The notes under the pieces were generated by a model that did not search any database, was not told where the DNA came from, and saw nothing but the letters and a program-made list of their open reading frames with translations. From NCBI GenBank assembly GCA_949775045.1, contig OX459095.1, positions 25,714,978 through 25,778,977 on the forward strand: DNA of 64,000 nucleotides. The letters are read 5' to 3'. The translations under genes were made by a program, and so were the position numbers. Position 1 is the stretch's first letter. Every line of letters starts with the position of its first letter. The DNA is from Metridium senile. Taxonomy: Eukaryota; Cnidaria; Anthozoa; Actiniaria; Metridiidae. Shown here in pieces: positions 46,453-58,324 of this stretch.

Positions 46453-47471
46453 CCGGCCTAATTAATCGATATTTCCGATAATCGATGTTAATCGATACTA
46501 ATCAATACCAATCGATATTAATCAATCGATTGATATTGGAAATCGATGACTAATCGATGACCAAGATCATTGTGACCTTTTATCGATTAATAATCGATCA
46601 TCGATTATCATCGATCGACTAATATCGATTAACATCGATTAGTATCGGTTTTAAAGGAGAATCATTACAGGTAATAATACAGCTCATTTTGAAAATAATA
46701 TCGAATGTCAGGTTTAAAGAAATAGAGAAAAAGGGAAAGAAGATGAAATAAAGCATGCATGGGGAGTTTTATTAAATTTTATTTAACGTTAACATTCTAC
46801 ATCATTGTACATGTACACTTTGCCCGGAATTTGATGTTCGATCTAATTAACTATATACATAGTTATATAGTTACAACTATATCTTGAGACTAGAGCGGAT
46901 TTCATATGACTGTACAACGTACGGTTCCGTGCCGTGACCGTGCTGTAATTTGTATAAGAAGATTCAAAGTTTCTGCCGTGACCGTGTCGTGATTTCACGG
47001 CCGTGCCGTGTCCGTGCCATAGTTTCTATAAAAACATTCGAAAAAAACTCTCTAAATTTAGTATGTACCATGCCGTGCCGTGTCCGTGCTGTTTGCACAG
47101 TCATACAAAATCCGCTCTATTTATATACTATTAAATACTATTTTGTAAAAAAATAGTGTGTCAATTAAACAATCGCAAATAAAGCAATTTGTACTATGTC
47201 CACTATTTTGTCAGAAAATGTTTTCACCGATATAGTGAATGCACGCTTAGACTACTCTTTGTCTCAGGCTTGGTTTCGCAAAAAAAAAAAAAACAATGTT
47301 AATCGATGTCAATCGATACTAATCGATGTAATTAGTGGCCGAACTTTGTGTGACTATCGATTAATCATCGATCAACCGATGCTAATCGATATCAATTAGG
47401 TAATTTCATCGATTAATATCGATTTTTTATTAGTTTTCGATCATCGATCGTCATCGATTAATTAGGCCGGG
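46453..47471. mobile_element. ATCGAT-rich TIR element, 8 bp TSD
   Basis: The ends CCGGCCTAATTAATCGAT and inverse have the 8 bp repeat ATATGTAC on both sides (46445-46452 and 47472-47479). About 190 bp at each end is packed with degenerate AATCGAT units, more than ten per side in both orientations. The interior has a second repeat type (GTGCCGTGTCCGTGCTGT, 46930-47100). No transposase was seen. It lies in the intron of the right aldolase copy. Confidence 0.85.
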
Positions 47472-47907
47472 ATATGTACTGTATGGTGACAAAATTCATG
47501 ATTCAAAACCTCCATTCCTTAAATTTATGATTAAGATTGTGATTGTGCTAATAAATTGCTATGTATAATAGACCAAATCGTTTAACACGTTGCTATGTAC
47601 GTTTTGTACCAATTCAAATCTTTTGGGAATAAGATTCTTTGTTCTATGTATTTCAATGTCACATGGAAGCTTTTTGACAAATGTTTTTACTCCCAGCTGA
47701 GGTTTTGAATTGGTCAAATCACTATAATACGAAATAGGTACTGGGAGATTACTTCAGAATGTTTTGTCCTTTTTGATTGACATGTGCTTGATCAGCTATC
47801 AATGTAGTACCCCATACTAAGAATAGTTTCAGAACTAGCACCAGAAAGGTCTTAGTTTGCAAAATCGTTTATTAATAATAATCAGTATGTGCTTTTTGTT
47901 GCAAAAG

Positions 47908-48072
47908 GACAAAGTTGCCCAACCAAGTGCACTCCTGAACAATGTGCCGCAGCTACAGTTCAGACTTTACAGAGGACTGTCCCTGTTGCTGTTCCTGGTA
48001 TTACCTTTTTGTCTGGTGGCCAGTCAGAGGAACAAGCATCTGTACATCTTAATGCTATCAATAAGCATCCTG
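47908..48072 (+). pseudogene. Fructose-bisphosphate aldolase, penultimate exon (right copy)
   Basis: Acceptor TTGCAAAAG; phase 1 entry completes Gly of VTAG-GQSC. It encodes [20 protein letters not shown] then [16 protein letters not shown], and ends before GTAAGT. It is identical in protein to the left copy. It belongs to the disrupted gene starting at 44972. Confidence 0.9.
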
Positions 48073-48657
48073 GTAAGTGAACTGCAAAAATATTACAATA
48101 TTATTGCAGCTTGTTATGAAGTTGGTATTGTTTGCTGCTGTTTGTACTTTGTGATCAGTGACAGGCTCATAATATAACATACTACACTCATCTACAATTC
48201 CCTTCTATAAAAGAGTGGGAGGTTGAGGACTAGTTGGATGTGCAGGGGCAGGGGTTCTTTCTTTGTACAAGTGATAGGGGTGATCGGCAGAGGTTTTGGA
48301 AACGACCCCTAAAACATACGCACAGATAAAAATAACTGATAAAGCCTTATTGATTTCTACCCCAACAAAGCAACAAAACAGAGTAAAAATGACTCTTACA
48401 GGTATGAAATCATGTTACGTAACTGATTTTTTGAGCCAAAACCCTAAAATGATCCTAAAAGGTACGCACATGAAATATTTTAACCCTAAAAGGTACCGCG
48501 ATCACGCCTACCCCTTGGACAAAGGGAGAACCCCCCTCTAACCAAACAAGTATCCACAACTCCAACTAGTTCCAAACCTCCAACTCGTTTCTGAAGAGAT
48601 GGATATTATAGCTAAATACAAAGAAAAACTTTGATTGAGTTCCTCTCTTTTTCTCAG

Positions 48658-48875
48658 GCAAGAAACCATGGGGTCTTACTTTCTCATTTGGCAGAGCTCT
48701 ACAAGCAAGTGCACTGAAAGCATGGAGTGGCAAAAGTGACAATGTCAAGGCAGGACAAGAGGAGTTCTTGAAGCGTGCTACTGCAAATGGTCTGGCAGCT
48801 AAAGGACAGTATCAAGGAGGCGGACAAAGCGTTGCAGGACAGGACAGCCTGTTTATTGCAAAACATCAGTACTAA
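48658..48875 (+). pseudogene. Fructose-bisphosphate aldolase, last exon (right copy)
   Basis: Acceptor TTTTTCTCAG; encodes [20 protein letters not shown] through the C-terminal Tyr (KHQY) and stop. One amino acid differs from the left copy in the middle (ATANG versus ATVNG). Intact by itself, but downstream of the transposon and frameshift in this locus. It is convergent with the membrane-protein gene, whose stop is at 52291. Confidence 0.9.
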
Positions 48876-49385
48876 GCAGATGACAAAGGAAAACCTCATT
48901 CCTGGGAAAACTATTGAAGTTAAATCCTTAACTTGTATGCTATTACAAAAGCATGTTACTTTCTGACATTAAGCACTTTAAAAGTGATTATCATATATTA
49001 TCATTATTAACATAAAACATCAGTTGGTGGTATTGCTCTTTTTTATGGCATATAAGTTACTGTTTGTACTTCAATAATACCAAAACAGTCGATGCAAAGA
49101 ATGATTTATTAGTATTGTTAGAAAAAATCTATCTTTTTGGTGGTATCTGGTTCTGAATTTCTTTATGATAAGTAGTAGAGTAAGCAAGTCAAATGAAAAG
49201 TGAGTGTTGTTAATATTAATAAAGAAATTGTACAAGAGTATATGGTTATAGTATAATATTTTACTTGGCGATTCTGTTTACAAAGTGAAATCAGCATCCT
49301 TAAGGAAACTCATGATTTACAGTGTTGGGGTCAAAGATAGTAGTTGAAATAGTAGGAAAGATTGTACAATGTTCCTTTTCTCACC

Positions 49386-49626
49386 ACAGGTAGCCCAAGC
49401 TCACTGTTAGTGTTGATTTACAAAAGGAATATGGGTACTTTTGAACCTTCGATTTTTTGCCTTAAAATTTTATGAAGTTAACTCAGAGGATTACAGAGAT
49501 CAACAAGAAGATACTGTAATAGTTTTGTTGAATTTTATAAAATTTTAAGGCAAAAAATCGAAGGTTCAAAAGTACCCATATATCCTTTAGTAAATCAACA
49601 CTAACAGTGAGCTTGGGCTACCTGTG
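49386..49626. repeat. Fold-back element (right copy only)
   Basis: Arms of about 100 bp (ACAGGTAGCCCAAGCTCACT onward, through GGCAAAAAATCGAAGGTTCA, and the inverse) surround a 60 bp loop. The left copy at about 20055-20190 keeps the loop and the right arm without the second half, so it looks like a deleted version. Confidence 0.75.
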
Positions 49627-50049
49627 TTCTCAACAATACAATAGACATTCCCTAATTCGCTTCTCTGATGTCTAGATTCATCCTCTCTAGCCTCGACTTG
49701 AATCTATTGTTTTGTGATGCGAATTCAGGCAAAGGTCTATTCCAGAGCCCCTGGGTTATAAAGGTAAAGCATTATTATTTTACAGCTTACAGTAGTAGGT
49801 AGAGTGAAGGCATTTAACCTGTGAAATAGAAATTGCTTGCTAAAGTGCAATAGTTAAACAGACTCAAAAGAAAACAAACTCGAATTAGGGCCTACTAAAT
49901 CTATTTCACAGGTTTAATGACCTCACTCTAATGGGCTCCTGATAATAGAACTTGGGGCAAAGAGTGTGCTTATGAAAGCAATGATTAGTGTTCTATTTTA
50001 TGGATATTTCCATGCTCCTCTCCTGAAAACTGTCAATGTGTAAATTATG

Positions 50050-50205
50050 GCAATTATCAATTTGCACCAGCCCTTCACTGCTATGATCCAGGTTCAATTC
50101 CCGGCTCAGGAACCGGATCATATGTCAATTTCATGTGTTGTTTTCTACCATGCCACAAGGGTTTTTCTCTGAGTATTCCGTAGACAATAATCAACCACCC
50201 TCGGA
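50050..50205 (+). mobile_element. tRNA-derived SINE (right copy)
   Basis: Paralogue of 20595-20795 with a B box GGTTCAATTCCCGG and a shortened body (ACAAGGGTTTTTCTCTGAGT). Downstream similarity with the left copy ends here, where new elements have inserted. Confidence 0.6.
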
Positions 50206-50322
50206 CCAGAGGAAGCGGTCGCTTACAGGAGATGGTTGCTTACGATAGTGGTTGTTATGAGAGTCAACTGTATTCCTAGGTGGGTGGGGACTCCATTTGT
50301 CCAAGTAAAATGTGGTGGTGTC

Positions 50323-51498
50323 CCAGGCATCCCAACTAGTCTACGGATGGGATTCCTGTGGCTTTATGCATGCGATTTTCTTGAAAACTTGTCCAGTTTC
50401 GAAGAGGAAGAGGGTGGAACTTTGGACACTTTCATGGTATAACTCTTCCCCAATTCATGATTGCCTTTATTTGCGTTTGGGCATTGACCATGAGACAAAT
50501 TTAAGAACAAGGAGACAAATTTAAGAACAAGCACTGAGACAAACCAATGCTACTCAACCTTCAAATTTATATTTTTATATACCAATGATGCTGGGGTTCG
50601 AGCAGCTATATTGGCCTTTTCATATCGAGCAAGGGACTGGGTACGAGTGTGAAAAACTAATTTAATTAGGGAGAGCCTACGTAGCAAGCAGTTGATGTTA
50701 TGTATTCATAAATATACAATGCATCACACGTAATACAATGGATAGAACGACAATAGAATACAATAGATTTTGTGCATACATTACATCAACTGAGTGCTAT
50801 GTAGGCTCTCCCAATTTAATTATGGTTCCAGAAAAAATAACCCAGTCTCATGGAAGAGTAACCAAATAAATTAGCTTATTGAACGTTTCAGAACGTTTGG
50901 CTAAATAGAAAATCATTTTCTAAGCATCCAATTAAACTCTTCCACTATAAAGAGAAAAGTATGGTGTCCTTCCAAAACGTCCTTCCAAACCATACATTAC
51001 AAAAAAAAATACCGTAATTTCGTTGCAATTTGCACAAACTTGTTCAAACTTTCAATTCTTACTAATTAAATGTATTTGTTCTTTTGTGTGAAGGGGTTTA
51101 TTTTTGAATTAAAATAATTTTGAGAAACTTGGTTCCAGTCTCTTGCTCGATATGAAAAAGGTTAATTGTCTAACCTTTCCCTAACCCTATCTATCAAGCT
51201 AACCACAGTCAGCCCAACTAGTCCATCTGAGGAATTTTTGTTATTTTAACGCGCGGTTGGGTGTCCTGTGGTGATTGGTTTGTCGTGCAGATTATTTAAC
51301 GCAACTTTCTCACTCAAGACAGAAATCAAAGGAACAAAGGAAGTTGTATTTTATGTATTTTGTCAAAGTTCACTGCATGCACGAGTTTTTCGAGACAATT
51401 GCGTGCGAAAAGCCACAGAAATCCCACCCACGCGCCTTCAAACAAATACACCACAATAAGCCCGTCCCAAATCCTCAGATAGACTAGTTGGGCTGCCT
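50323..51498. mobile_element. TIR element CCAGGCATCCCAACTAGTC
   Basis: The ends CCAGGCATCCCAACTAGTCT and inverse are flanked by GTGTC on both sides. The subterminal GATGGGATTCCTGTGGCTTT motif is shared with 33633-35923, so both belong to one family. The interior is non-coding and holds the nested 50669-50812 MITE. Confidence 0.7.
50669..50812. mobile_element. MITE GGGAGAGCCTACGTAGC with 10 bp TSD
   Basis: 144 bp. TIRs of about 37 bp start GGGAGAGCCTACGTAGCAAG and the inverse. It is flanked by AATTTAATTA on both sides (50659-50668 and 50813-50822). A 9-10 bp duplication again suggests Mutator-like transposition. Confidence 0.8.
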
Positions 51499-51778
51499 GT
51501 GTCAGACTCAAGCATTCAAAGGCCAGTATGTGATGTCAAAAAACATTATTGACCAATGGCGTTACATGCATCTTGACACTTTCCTTACAAATACATGTTC
51601 TACGATCGATATACATACAATACTTGTATAATACATGTATAGTACATGTTATTTTGATTGGTATTTTACCACATACCCCATGATTAGGGACGCAGGAAAC
51701 CCATCATGCACTTAGTTTCTGTGATATGTCAAGATGGAGAGATTGTAGCTTTAATGTATCTTATCAGTGTCCCTTCAG

Positions 51779-52224
51779 GAGCCGGACACCCCCCTAGCGC
51801 CACAATTAGCCCTATTTTATTTAAGACATTTAGGGACCGGACACCCCCTAGCGCCGCAATAACCCCTATTTTATTTAAGACATTTAGGGATCGGACACCC
51901 CCTAGCGCCGCAATTACCCCTATTTTATTTAAGACATTTAGGGACCGGACACCCCCTAGCGCCGCAATTACCCCTATTTTATTTAAGACATTTAGGGACC
52001 GGACACCCCCTAGCGCCGCAATAACCCCTATTTTATTTAACACATTTAGGGACCGGACACCCCCCTAGCGCCGCAATTACCCCTATTTTATTTAACACAT
52101 TTAGGGACCGGACACCCCCTAGCGCCGCAATAACCCCTATTTTATTTAACACATTTAGGGACCGGACACCCCCTAGCGCCGCAATTACCCCTATTTTATT
52201 TAACACATTTAGGGACCGGGAACC
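51779..52224. repeat. 54 bp minisatellite, about eight units
   Basis: Unit GACCGGACACCCCCTAGCGC, CGCAATTACCCCTATTTTAT, TTAAGACATTTAGG. The length is an exact multiple of three, so both strands have open repeat frames, but there is no sign of a gene. Units differ at a few positions (ATTACC or ATAACC; AAGAC or AACAC) in a pattern suggesting unequal crossing-over. Absent from the left copy. Confidence 0.95.
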
Positions 52225-52290
52225 CCCTAACACCTTAGGAGCCCTGGATCCGCCTCTGCTTATGTAACTATTGAGGCTGGTTTCTGAATT

Positions 52291-53418
52291 CTAGAGAAAA
52301 TAAGGGTAAGAACAGTTTTGCTGTTGGTGTATGTGGCTATACTTATCTTGCACCACTTTAAACAAATACTCACTAAAATAAATCGCCGAGATAGACAAAA
52401 CAAGAGTGTTCACTATTAAATGGTATCTCCATCTCTTTCTCCATACTCTTCCAACAGCAATGTTCATCACTCGAGTTTGAATCACGAGCGAAATTGTGTT
52501 GAAGACTAAATCGATAAAAAGTCCAGCAGAAACTCGCTTAAAGAACTCAACAATTACGTCCCTGTTGACATTGGGCTTTTCTTGAGTGTAAAGAATCTGA
52601 TAGACCGTCATATATCCTAATGAGCTCACCAGTCCGGTTGCTTCTTGCAGCATGATCTGGATTGTGAGGTCTGCCACGAAGCGCCTGCTGCGAAGACTTC
52701 GGTATTTCGGCGTAGGGGTGTTTCTTCGTAAAACAAAACGATATAAACATTCCCAGATCTGGTCCCTCATTGTGACCGTTATCCTCTCAACAAGATCTAT
52801 CGCAGCATGAGCAATTCCTAGCGCTACAAAAAGACCAAAATTAGTTATATCCGACTGCATAACTCTGAAGACAACAGCTGAGGCGGCATAAAGACAAGGT
52901 ACGAGAGCAATGGCGCTCCCAGGGTGAACGATCCTACTCAACGTCTGTGCCCCAAGGCGGGCTACTACTTTGGGAATAGCAGTGACAATCGGAGAGAGGA
53001 ATGCAATGATAACTTTGAAATGATCATCTTGTTCGACATACCAAGGAAATATTCCATAGACTAATATCAATGCTGCTGGCAGCCCGAGGACAAACTGAGC
53101 GGAAAGTATGAAGTCGAGTTTTAAAGTATTCTTTAAAGACAGCGGGTAAAACTTTCGAGCTAGTAGATAGTTGTTGATGAGCATAACACAAGTGAATAAG
53201 ACATTCAAAGGAAACGACATCCAAGAGACTTGGTATTTTCCAATCATTTGGAGGTAAAGACGATATGTCGTGTCCATAAAGGCAGCTAAAACATTCAGGG
53301 TCATGAGGTGGAGGTCTTTGATGAGAGATAATGGAAAGACTGCTATTATACAGGTGAAATCCCACATCTGAATTATGCCTCCTTCGATTGCCTGGGTTGT
53401 GACTCGCATGCTTTGGAC
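52291..53418 (-). CDS. Multi-pass membrane protein, terminal exon (unit 2)
   Basis: 375 codons plus stop, the same length and the same phase-0 acceptor (ATCAATCAAAG) as 20953-22080. The two differ at about nine residues, all conservative or in loops, with no frameshift. The same eight or nine hydrophobic segments and the Arg-rich loop are present. The matching upstream exon should lie right of 57.4 kb, but the duplicated block ends at about 57590 before reaching it. This unit therefore appears 5'-truncated and may be a non-functional copy unless it uses other exons. Family not recognised. Confidence 0.6.
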   Translation of the reverse strand, partial: VQSMRVTTQAIEGGIIQMWDFTCIIAVFPLSLIKDLHLMTLNVLAAFMDTTYRLYLQMIGKYQVSWMSFPLNVLFTCVMLINNYLLARKFYPLSLKNTLKLDFILSAQFVLGLPAALILVYGIFPWYVEQDDHFKVIIAFLSPIVTAIPKVVARLGAQTLSRIVHPGSAIALVPCLYAASAVVFRVMQSDITNFGLFVALGIAHAAIDLVERITVTMRDQIWECLYRFVLRRNTPTPKYRSLRSRRFVADLTIQIMLQEATGLVSSLGYMTVYQILYTQEKPNVNRDVIVEFFKRVSAGLFIDLVFNTISLVIQTRVMNIAVGRVWRKRWRYHLIVNTLVLSISAIYFSEYLFKVVQDKYSHIHQQQNCSYPYFL

Positions 53419-53449
53419 CTTTGATTGATAAGAATGCAAATAAGAATAA

Positions 53450-54163
53450 TTAGATGATCTTGATAATGATGATGATGATGATGATGTTGATGTTGATGAT
53501 AATGATGACAGTAGGCCATGTATTCAATCGGGACGTTAGATAATGATGATGATGATGATGATTAGATGATGATGATTGGATGGTGATGTTGATTGGATGG
53601 TGATGATGATTGGATGATGATGATGGTGATGATGATTGGATCGTGATGTTGATTGGATGATGATGATTGGATGGTGATGATGATGGTGATGATGATTGAA
53701 TGGTGATGATGATTGGATGGTGATGATGATTGGATGATGATGATGATGGTGATGATGATTGGATGGTGATGATGATGATGATAATGATGATGATGATTGG
53801 ATGGTGATAATGATGATGGTGATGATGATTGGATGGTGATGATGATTGGATGGTGATGATGATTAGATGATGATGATTGGATGGTAATGATTGGATGGTG
53901 ATGATGATGATGATAATGATGATGATGATTGGATGGTGATGATGATTGGATGGTCATGATTGGATGGTGATGATGATGATGATAATGATGATGATGATTG
54001 GATGGTGATGAAGATTAGATGATGATGATTGGATGGTAATGATTGGATGGTGATGATGATGATGATAATGATGATGATGATTGGATGGTGATGATGATTG
54101 GATGGTGATGATTGGATGGTGATGATTGGATGGTGATGATTGGATGGTGATGATTGGATGGTG

Positions 54164-54195
<32 letters not shown>

Positions 54196-55738
54196 GGTGA
54201 TGATGATTGGATGATGATGATTGGATGATGATGATTGGATGGTGATGATGATGGTGATGATGATTGGATGGTGATGATGATTGGATGATGATGATGATGA
54301 TGGTGATGATGATTGGATGATGATGATGATGGTGATGATGATTGGATGGTGATGATGATGGTGATGATGATTGGATGATGATGATGGTGATGATGATTGG
54401 ATGACGATGATGATGATGATGATGATGGTGATGATGATTGGATGATGATGATGATTAGATGATGATGATGATGATGGTGATGAGGATTGAATGGTGATGA
54501 TGATTCGATGGTGATGATGATTCGATGGTGATGGTGATTAGATGATGATGATGGTGATGATGATTGGATGATGATGATGGTGATGATGATGATGATGATG
54601 ATTAGATGGTGATGATGATTGGATGATGATGATGATGATGATTGGATGGTGATGATGATTAGATGATGATGATGGTGATGATGATGATGATGATGATTAG
54701 ATGGTGATGATGATTGGATGATGATGATGATGATGATGATGATTAGATGGTGATGATGATTGGATGATGATGATGGTGATGATGATTAGATGGTGATGAT
54801 GATTGGATGATGATGATTGGATGGTGATGATGATTCGATGGTGATGATGATTCGATGGTGATGATGATTAGATGATGATGATGGTGATGATGATTGGATG
54901 ATGATGATGATGATGATTGGATGGTGATGATGATTCGATGGTGATGATGATTCGATGGTGATGATGATTAGATGATGATGATGGTGATGATGATTAGATG
55001 ATGATTAGATGGTGATGATGATTAGATGATGATGATGATGATGATTAGATGGTGATGATGATTGGATGATGATGATGATGATGATTGGATGGTGATGATG
55101 ATTAGATGATGATGATGGTGATGATGATGATGGTGATGATTAGATGGTGATGATGATTAGATGATGATGATGATGATGATTAGATGGTGATGATGATTGG
55201 ATGATGATGATGGTGATGATTAGATGGTGATGATGATTGGATGATGATGATGGTGATGATTAGATGGTGATGATGATGATGGTGCATGATGATGATTAGA
55301 TGATGATGATGATGATTAGATGATGATGATTAGATGGTGATGATGATTGGATGATGATGATGATGATGATTAGATGATGATGGTTAGATGGTGGTGATGA
55401 TTGGATGATGGTGGTGATGATGATTAGATGATGATGATGATTAGATGATGATGATGATGATGATGATTAGATGATGATGATGATGATGACAGTAGGCCAT
55501 GTATTCAATCGGGACGTATATCCTTTTCCTGCCACATGTGTATGACTTTTGTGTATGATTTATAAAAAACTAAACTAGTGATGATGAGATGATTATTATT
55601 AGATGATCGATGATGGTGACGATGGTGATGATTGGATGGTGATGATGATTAGATGATGATGACGGTGATGATGATTAGATGGTGATGGTGATTGGATAAT
55701 GGTGATGATGATGATTGGATGGTGATGATGATTAGATA

Positions 55739-55774
<36 letters not shown>

Positions 55775-57360
55775 GGATGAGGATGATGATGATGATGATG
55801 ATTGGATGGTGATGATGATTGGATGATGATGATTAGATAATGATGATGATGATGATTGGATGTTGATGTTGATTGGATGATGATGATGATTGGATGGTGA
55901 TGATGATTAGATGATGATGATTGGATGTTGATGTTGATTGGATGATGATGATGATTGGATGGTGATGATGATTGGATGGTGATGGTGGTGATGATGATTA
56001 GATAATGATGATGATGATTGGATGGTGATGATGATTAGATGATGATGATTGGATGTTGATGTTGATTGGATGATGATGATAATTGGATGGTGATGATGAT
56101 TGGATGGTGATGGTGGTGATGATGATTAGATAATGATGATGATGATTGGATGGTGATGATGATTAGATGATGATGATTGGATGTTGATGTTGATTGGATG
56201 ATGATGTTGATTGGATGATGATGATGATTGGATGGTGATGATGATTGGATGATGATGATGGTGATGATGATTGGATGGTGATGATGATTAGATAATGATG
56301 ATGATGATTGGATGGTGATGATGATCAGATGATGATGATTGGATGGTGATGATGATTGGATGGTGATGATGATTGGATGGTGATGATGATTGGATGATGA
56401 TGATGGTGATGATGATGATGGTGATGATTAGATGGTGATGATGATTAGATGATGATGATGATGATGATTAGATGGTGATGATGATTGGATGATGATGATG
56501 GTGATGATTAGATGGTGATGATGATTGGATGATGATGATGATTGGATGGTGATGATGATTGGATGGTGATGATGATTAGATGGTGATGATGATTGGATGA
56601 TGATGATGATGATGATTAGATGGTGATGATGATTAGATGATGGTGATGATGATGATGATTGGATGGTGATGATTGGATGGTGATGATGATTAGATGGTGA
56701 TGATGATTGGATGATGATGATGATGATGATTAGATGGTGATGATGATTAGATGATGATGTTGATGGTGATGATGATGATGATTGGATGGTGATGATGATT
56801 AGATGGTGATGATGATTAGATGATGGTGATGATGATGATGATTTCATGGTGATGATGATTGGATGGTGATGATGATTAGATGATGGTGATGATGTTGATG
56901 GTGATGATGATTGGATGGTGATGATGATGATGATTGGATGGTGATGATGATTGGATGGTGATGATGATTGGATGGTGATGATGATGATTGGATGGTGATG
57001 ATGATTGGATGGTGATAATGATTGGATGGTGATGATGATGATTAGATGGTGATGATGATTGGATGATGATGATGATTAGATGATGATGGTGATGATGATT
57101 GAATGGTGATGATGATTAGATGATGATGATGATTAGATGATGATGATGATGATTAGATGGTGATGATGATTAGATGATGGTGATGATGATGATGATTGGA
57201 TGGTGATGATTGGATGGTGATGATGATTAGATGATGGTGATGATGTTGATGGTGATGATGATTGAATGGTGATGATGATTGGATGGTGATGATGATTGGA
57301 TGGTGATGATGATGATTAGATGGTGATGATGATGATGACGATGATGATTGTGATGATGTC
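53450..57360. repeat. GAT/ATG-type microsatellite block (unit 2)
   Basis: Almost 4 kb of imperfect GAT repeat with higher-order variants (TTGGATGGTGATGATGA, TTAGATGATGATGA, TTCGATGG). A short unique island lies at 55490-55575. At about 57355 the strand bias flips to ATC/ACC repeats (CATCGTCATCACCACCACC). All long ORFs in it are artefacts. Confidence 0.95.
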
Positions 57361-57419
57361 ATCGTCATCGTCATCATCACCACCACCACCGGTACCACCA
57401 CCACCACCACCATCATCAT

Positions 57420-57590
57420 CATCATTATTATAATTAAAATAAATACAAACCCTAAGTTGGTACAACGTTTCGACATCGTCAGATGTCATTATCAAGTGAT
57501 TTTATTAATAAGATGTCAAGTAAATAAGTAGACCAATAATGATATGCTACATTGATTATGTACAATAAAGTAGAATAATTCTATAGAGAG
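57420..57590. repeat. Truncated third copy of the intron start; duplication edge
   Basis: It matches 5430-5585 and 29125-29280 (ATAAATACAAACCCTAAGTT onward, ending TAAAGTAGAATAATT) and includes the hammerhead-like motif. Similarity stops abruptly before the exon and the sequence turns into CTATAGAGAGCCC and a new minisatellite. This marks the right edge of the segmental array. Confidence 0.85.
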
Positions 57591-57609
57591 CCCTTTGTGC
57601 CAAAAATAC

Positions 57610-57960
57610 AAATCGCTAGTGCTAAAATACCAATCGAAAGCGCTGACTACAAATCGCTAGTGCTAAAATACCAATCGAAAGCGCTGACTACAAATCGCTA
57701 GTGCTAAACTGATACCAATCGAAAGCGCTGACTGCAAATCGCTAGTGCTAAAATACCAATCAAAAGCGCCGACTACAAATCGCTAGTGCTAAAATACCAA
57801 TCGAAAGCGCCGACTACAAATCGCTAGTGCTAAAATACCAATCGAAAGCGCTGTCTACAAATCGCTAGTGCTAAAATACCAATCGAAAGCGCTGACTACA
57901 AATCGCTAGTGCTAAAATACCAATCGAAAGTGCTGACTGCAAATCGCTAGTGCTGGCGCT
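57610..57960. repeat. 41 bp minisatellite, about eight units
   Basis: Unit TACAAATCGCTAGTGCTAAA, ATACCAATCGAAAGCGCTGA, C. Copies are highly similar and without spacers. The last unit leads into a TATCGATTACTTATCGATTA tract. Non-coding. Confidence 0.92.
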
Positions 57961-58081
57961 GAAAAAAAATCGGGCGCTATTATCGATTACTTATCGATTA
58001 CTTATTTTACGCTTTCTTATTGGCCCCTTTACTTTATTTACCACAGGCAACCCAATATGCAATTCGCCATTTTGAACCAAC

Positions 58082-58324
58082 ATGGCGGACGAAGTTAAGT
58101 CTTTTTTGGAGACAATTGATTCCATTTTACAGCAGAGTGTAATATTTGAAGGAACACAAGATGCTGGGATAGTTTTAAGAATTACAAACGGTCTTCAGAA
58201 CTGCACCGAAGTTTTACAACTATTGCAAAACAATAACTGTGGCTATGACTTTCAACATTTACTTCCCTTGATTTGTCGAGTATTGCATCATTGGGAGCCC
58301 AAACACAACAGATTTAAAAGTTGA
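58082..58324 (+). CDS. Small ORF, unrecognised; possible first exon
   Basis: Starts MADEVKSFLETIDSILQQSV in a favourable context (ACATGGCGGAC, a common cnidarian start context) and runs 80 codons. It is predicted mostly helical (NGLQNCTEVLQLLQNNN, then FQHLLPLICRVLHHW). Composition is clearly protein-like. I do not recognise a domain. It may be a short protein or the first exon of a gene whose remaining exons are lost. No GT donor stands exactly at its end. It faces the HECT gene, tail to tail. Confidence 0.45.
   Translation: MADEVKSFLETIDSILQQSVIFEGTQDAGIVLRITNGLQNCTEVLQLLQNNNCGYDFQHLLPLICRVLHHWEPKHNRFKS

Larger units (their letters stand above)
32128..53439. repeat. Segmental duplication, right copy
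   Basis: Paralogue of 12421-22101, expanded by insertions: 32329-33626, 33633-35923, 39061-41672, 42871-43528, 46453-47471 and several smaller ones. It keeps the aldolase 5' exons that the left copy lost. Confidence 0.9.

Noticed and set aside
51779..52224. CRISPR-like array
   Set aside because: Units are contiguous with no unique spacers. The same holds for the 41 bp array at 57610-57960. The genome is eukaryotic.
51706..52233. ORFs on both strands with 18-residue repeats
   Set aside because: Product of the 54 bp minisatellite. Variants between units do not favour synonymous change.
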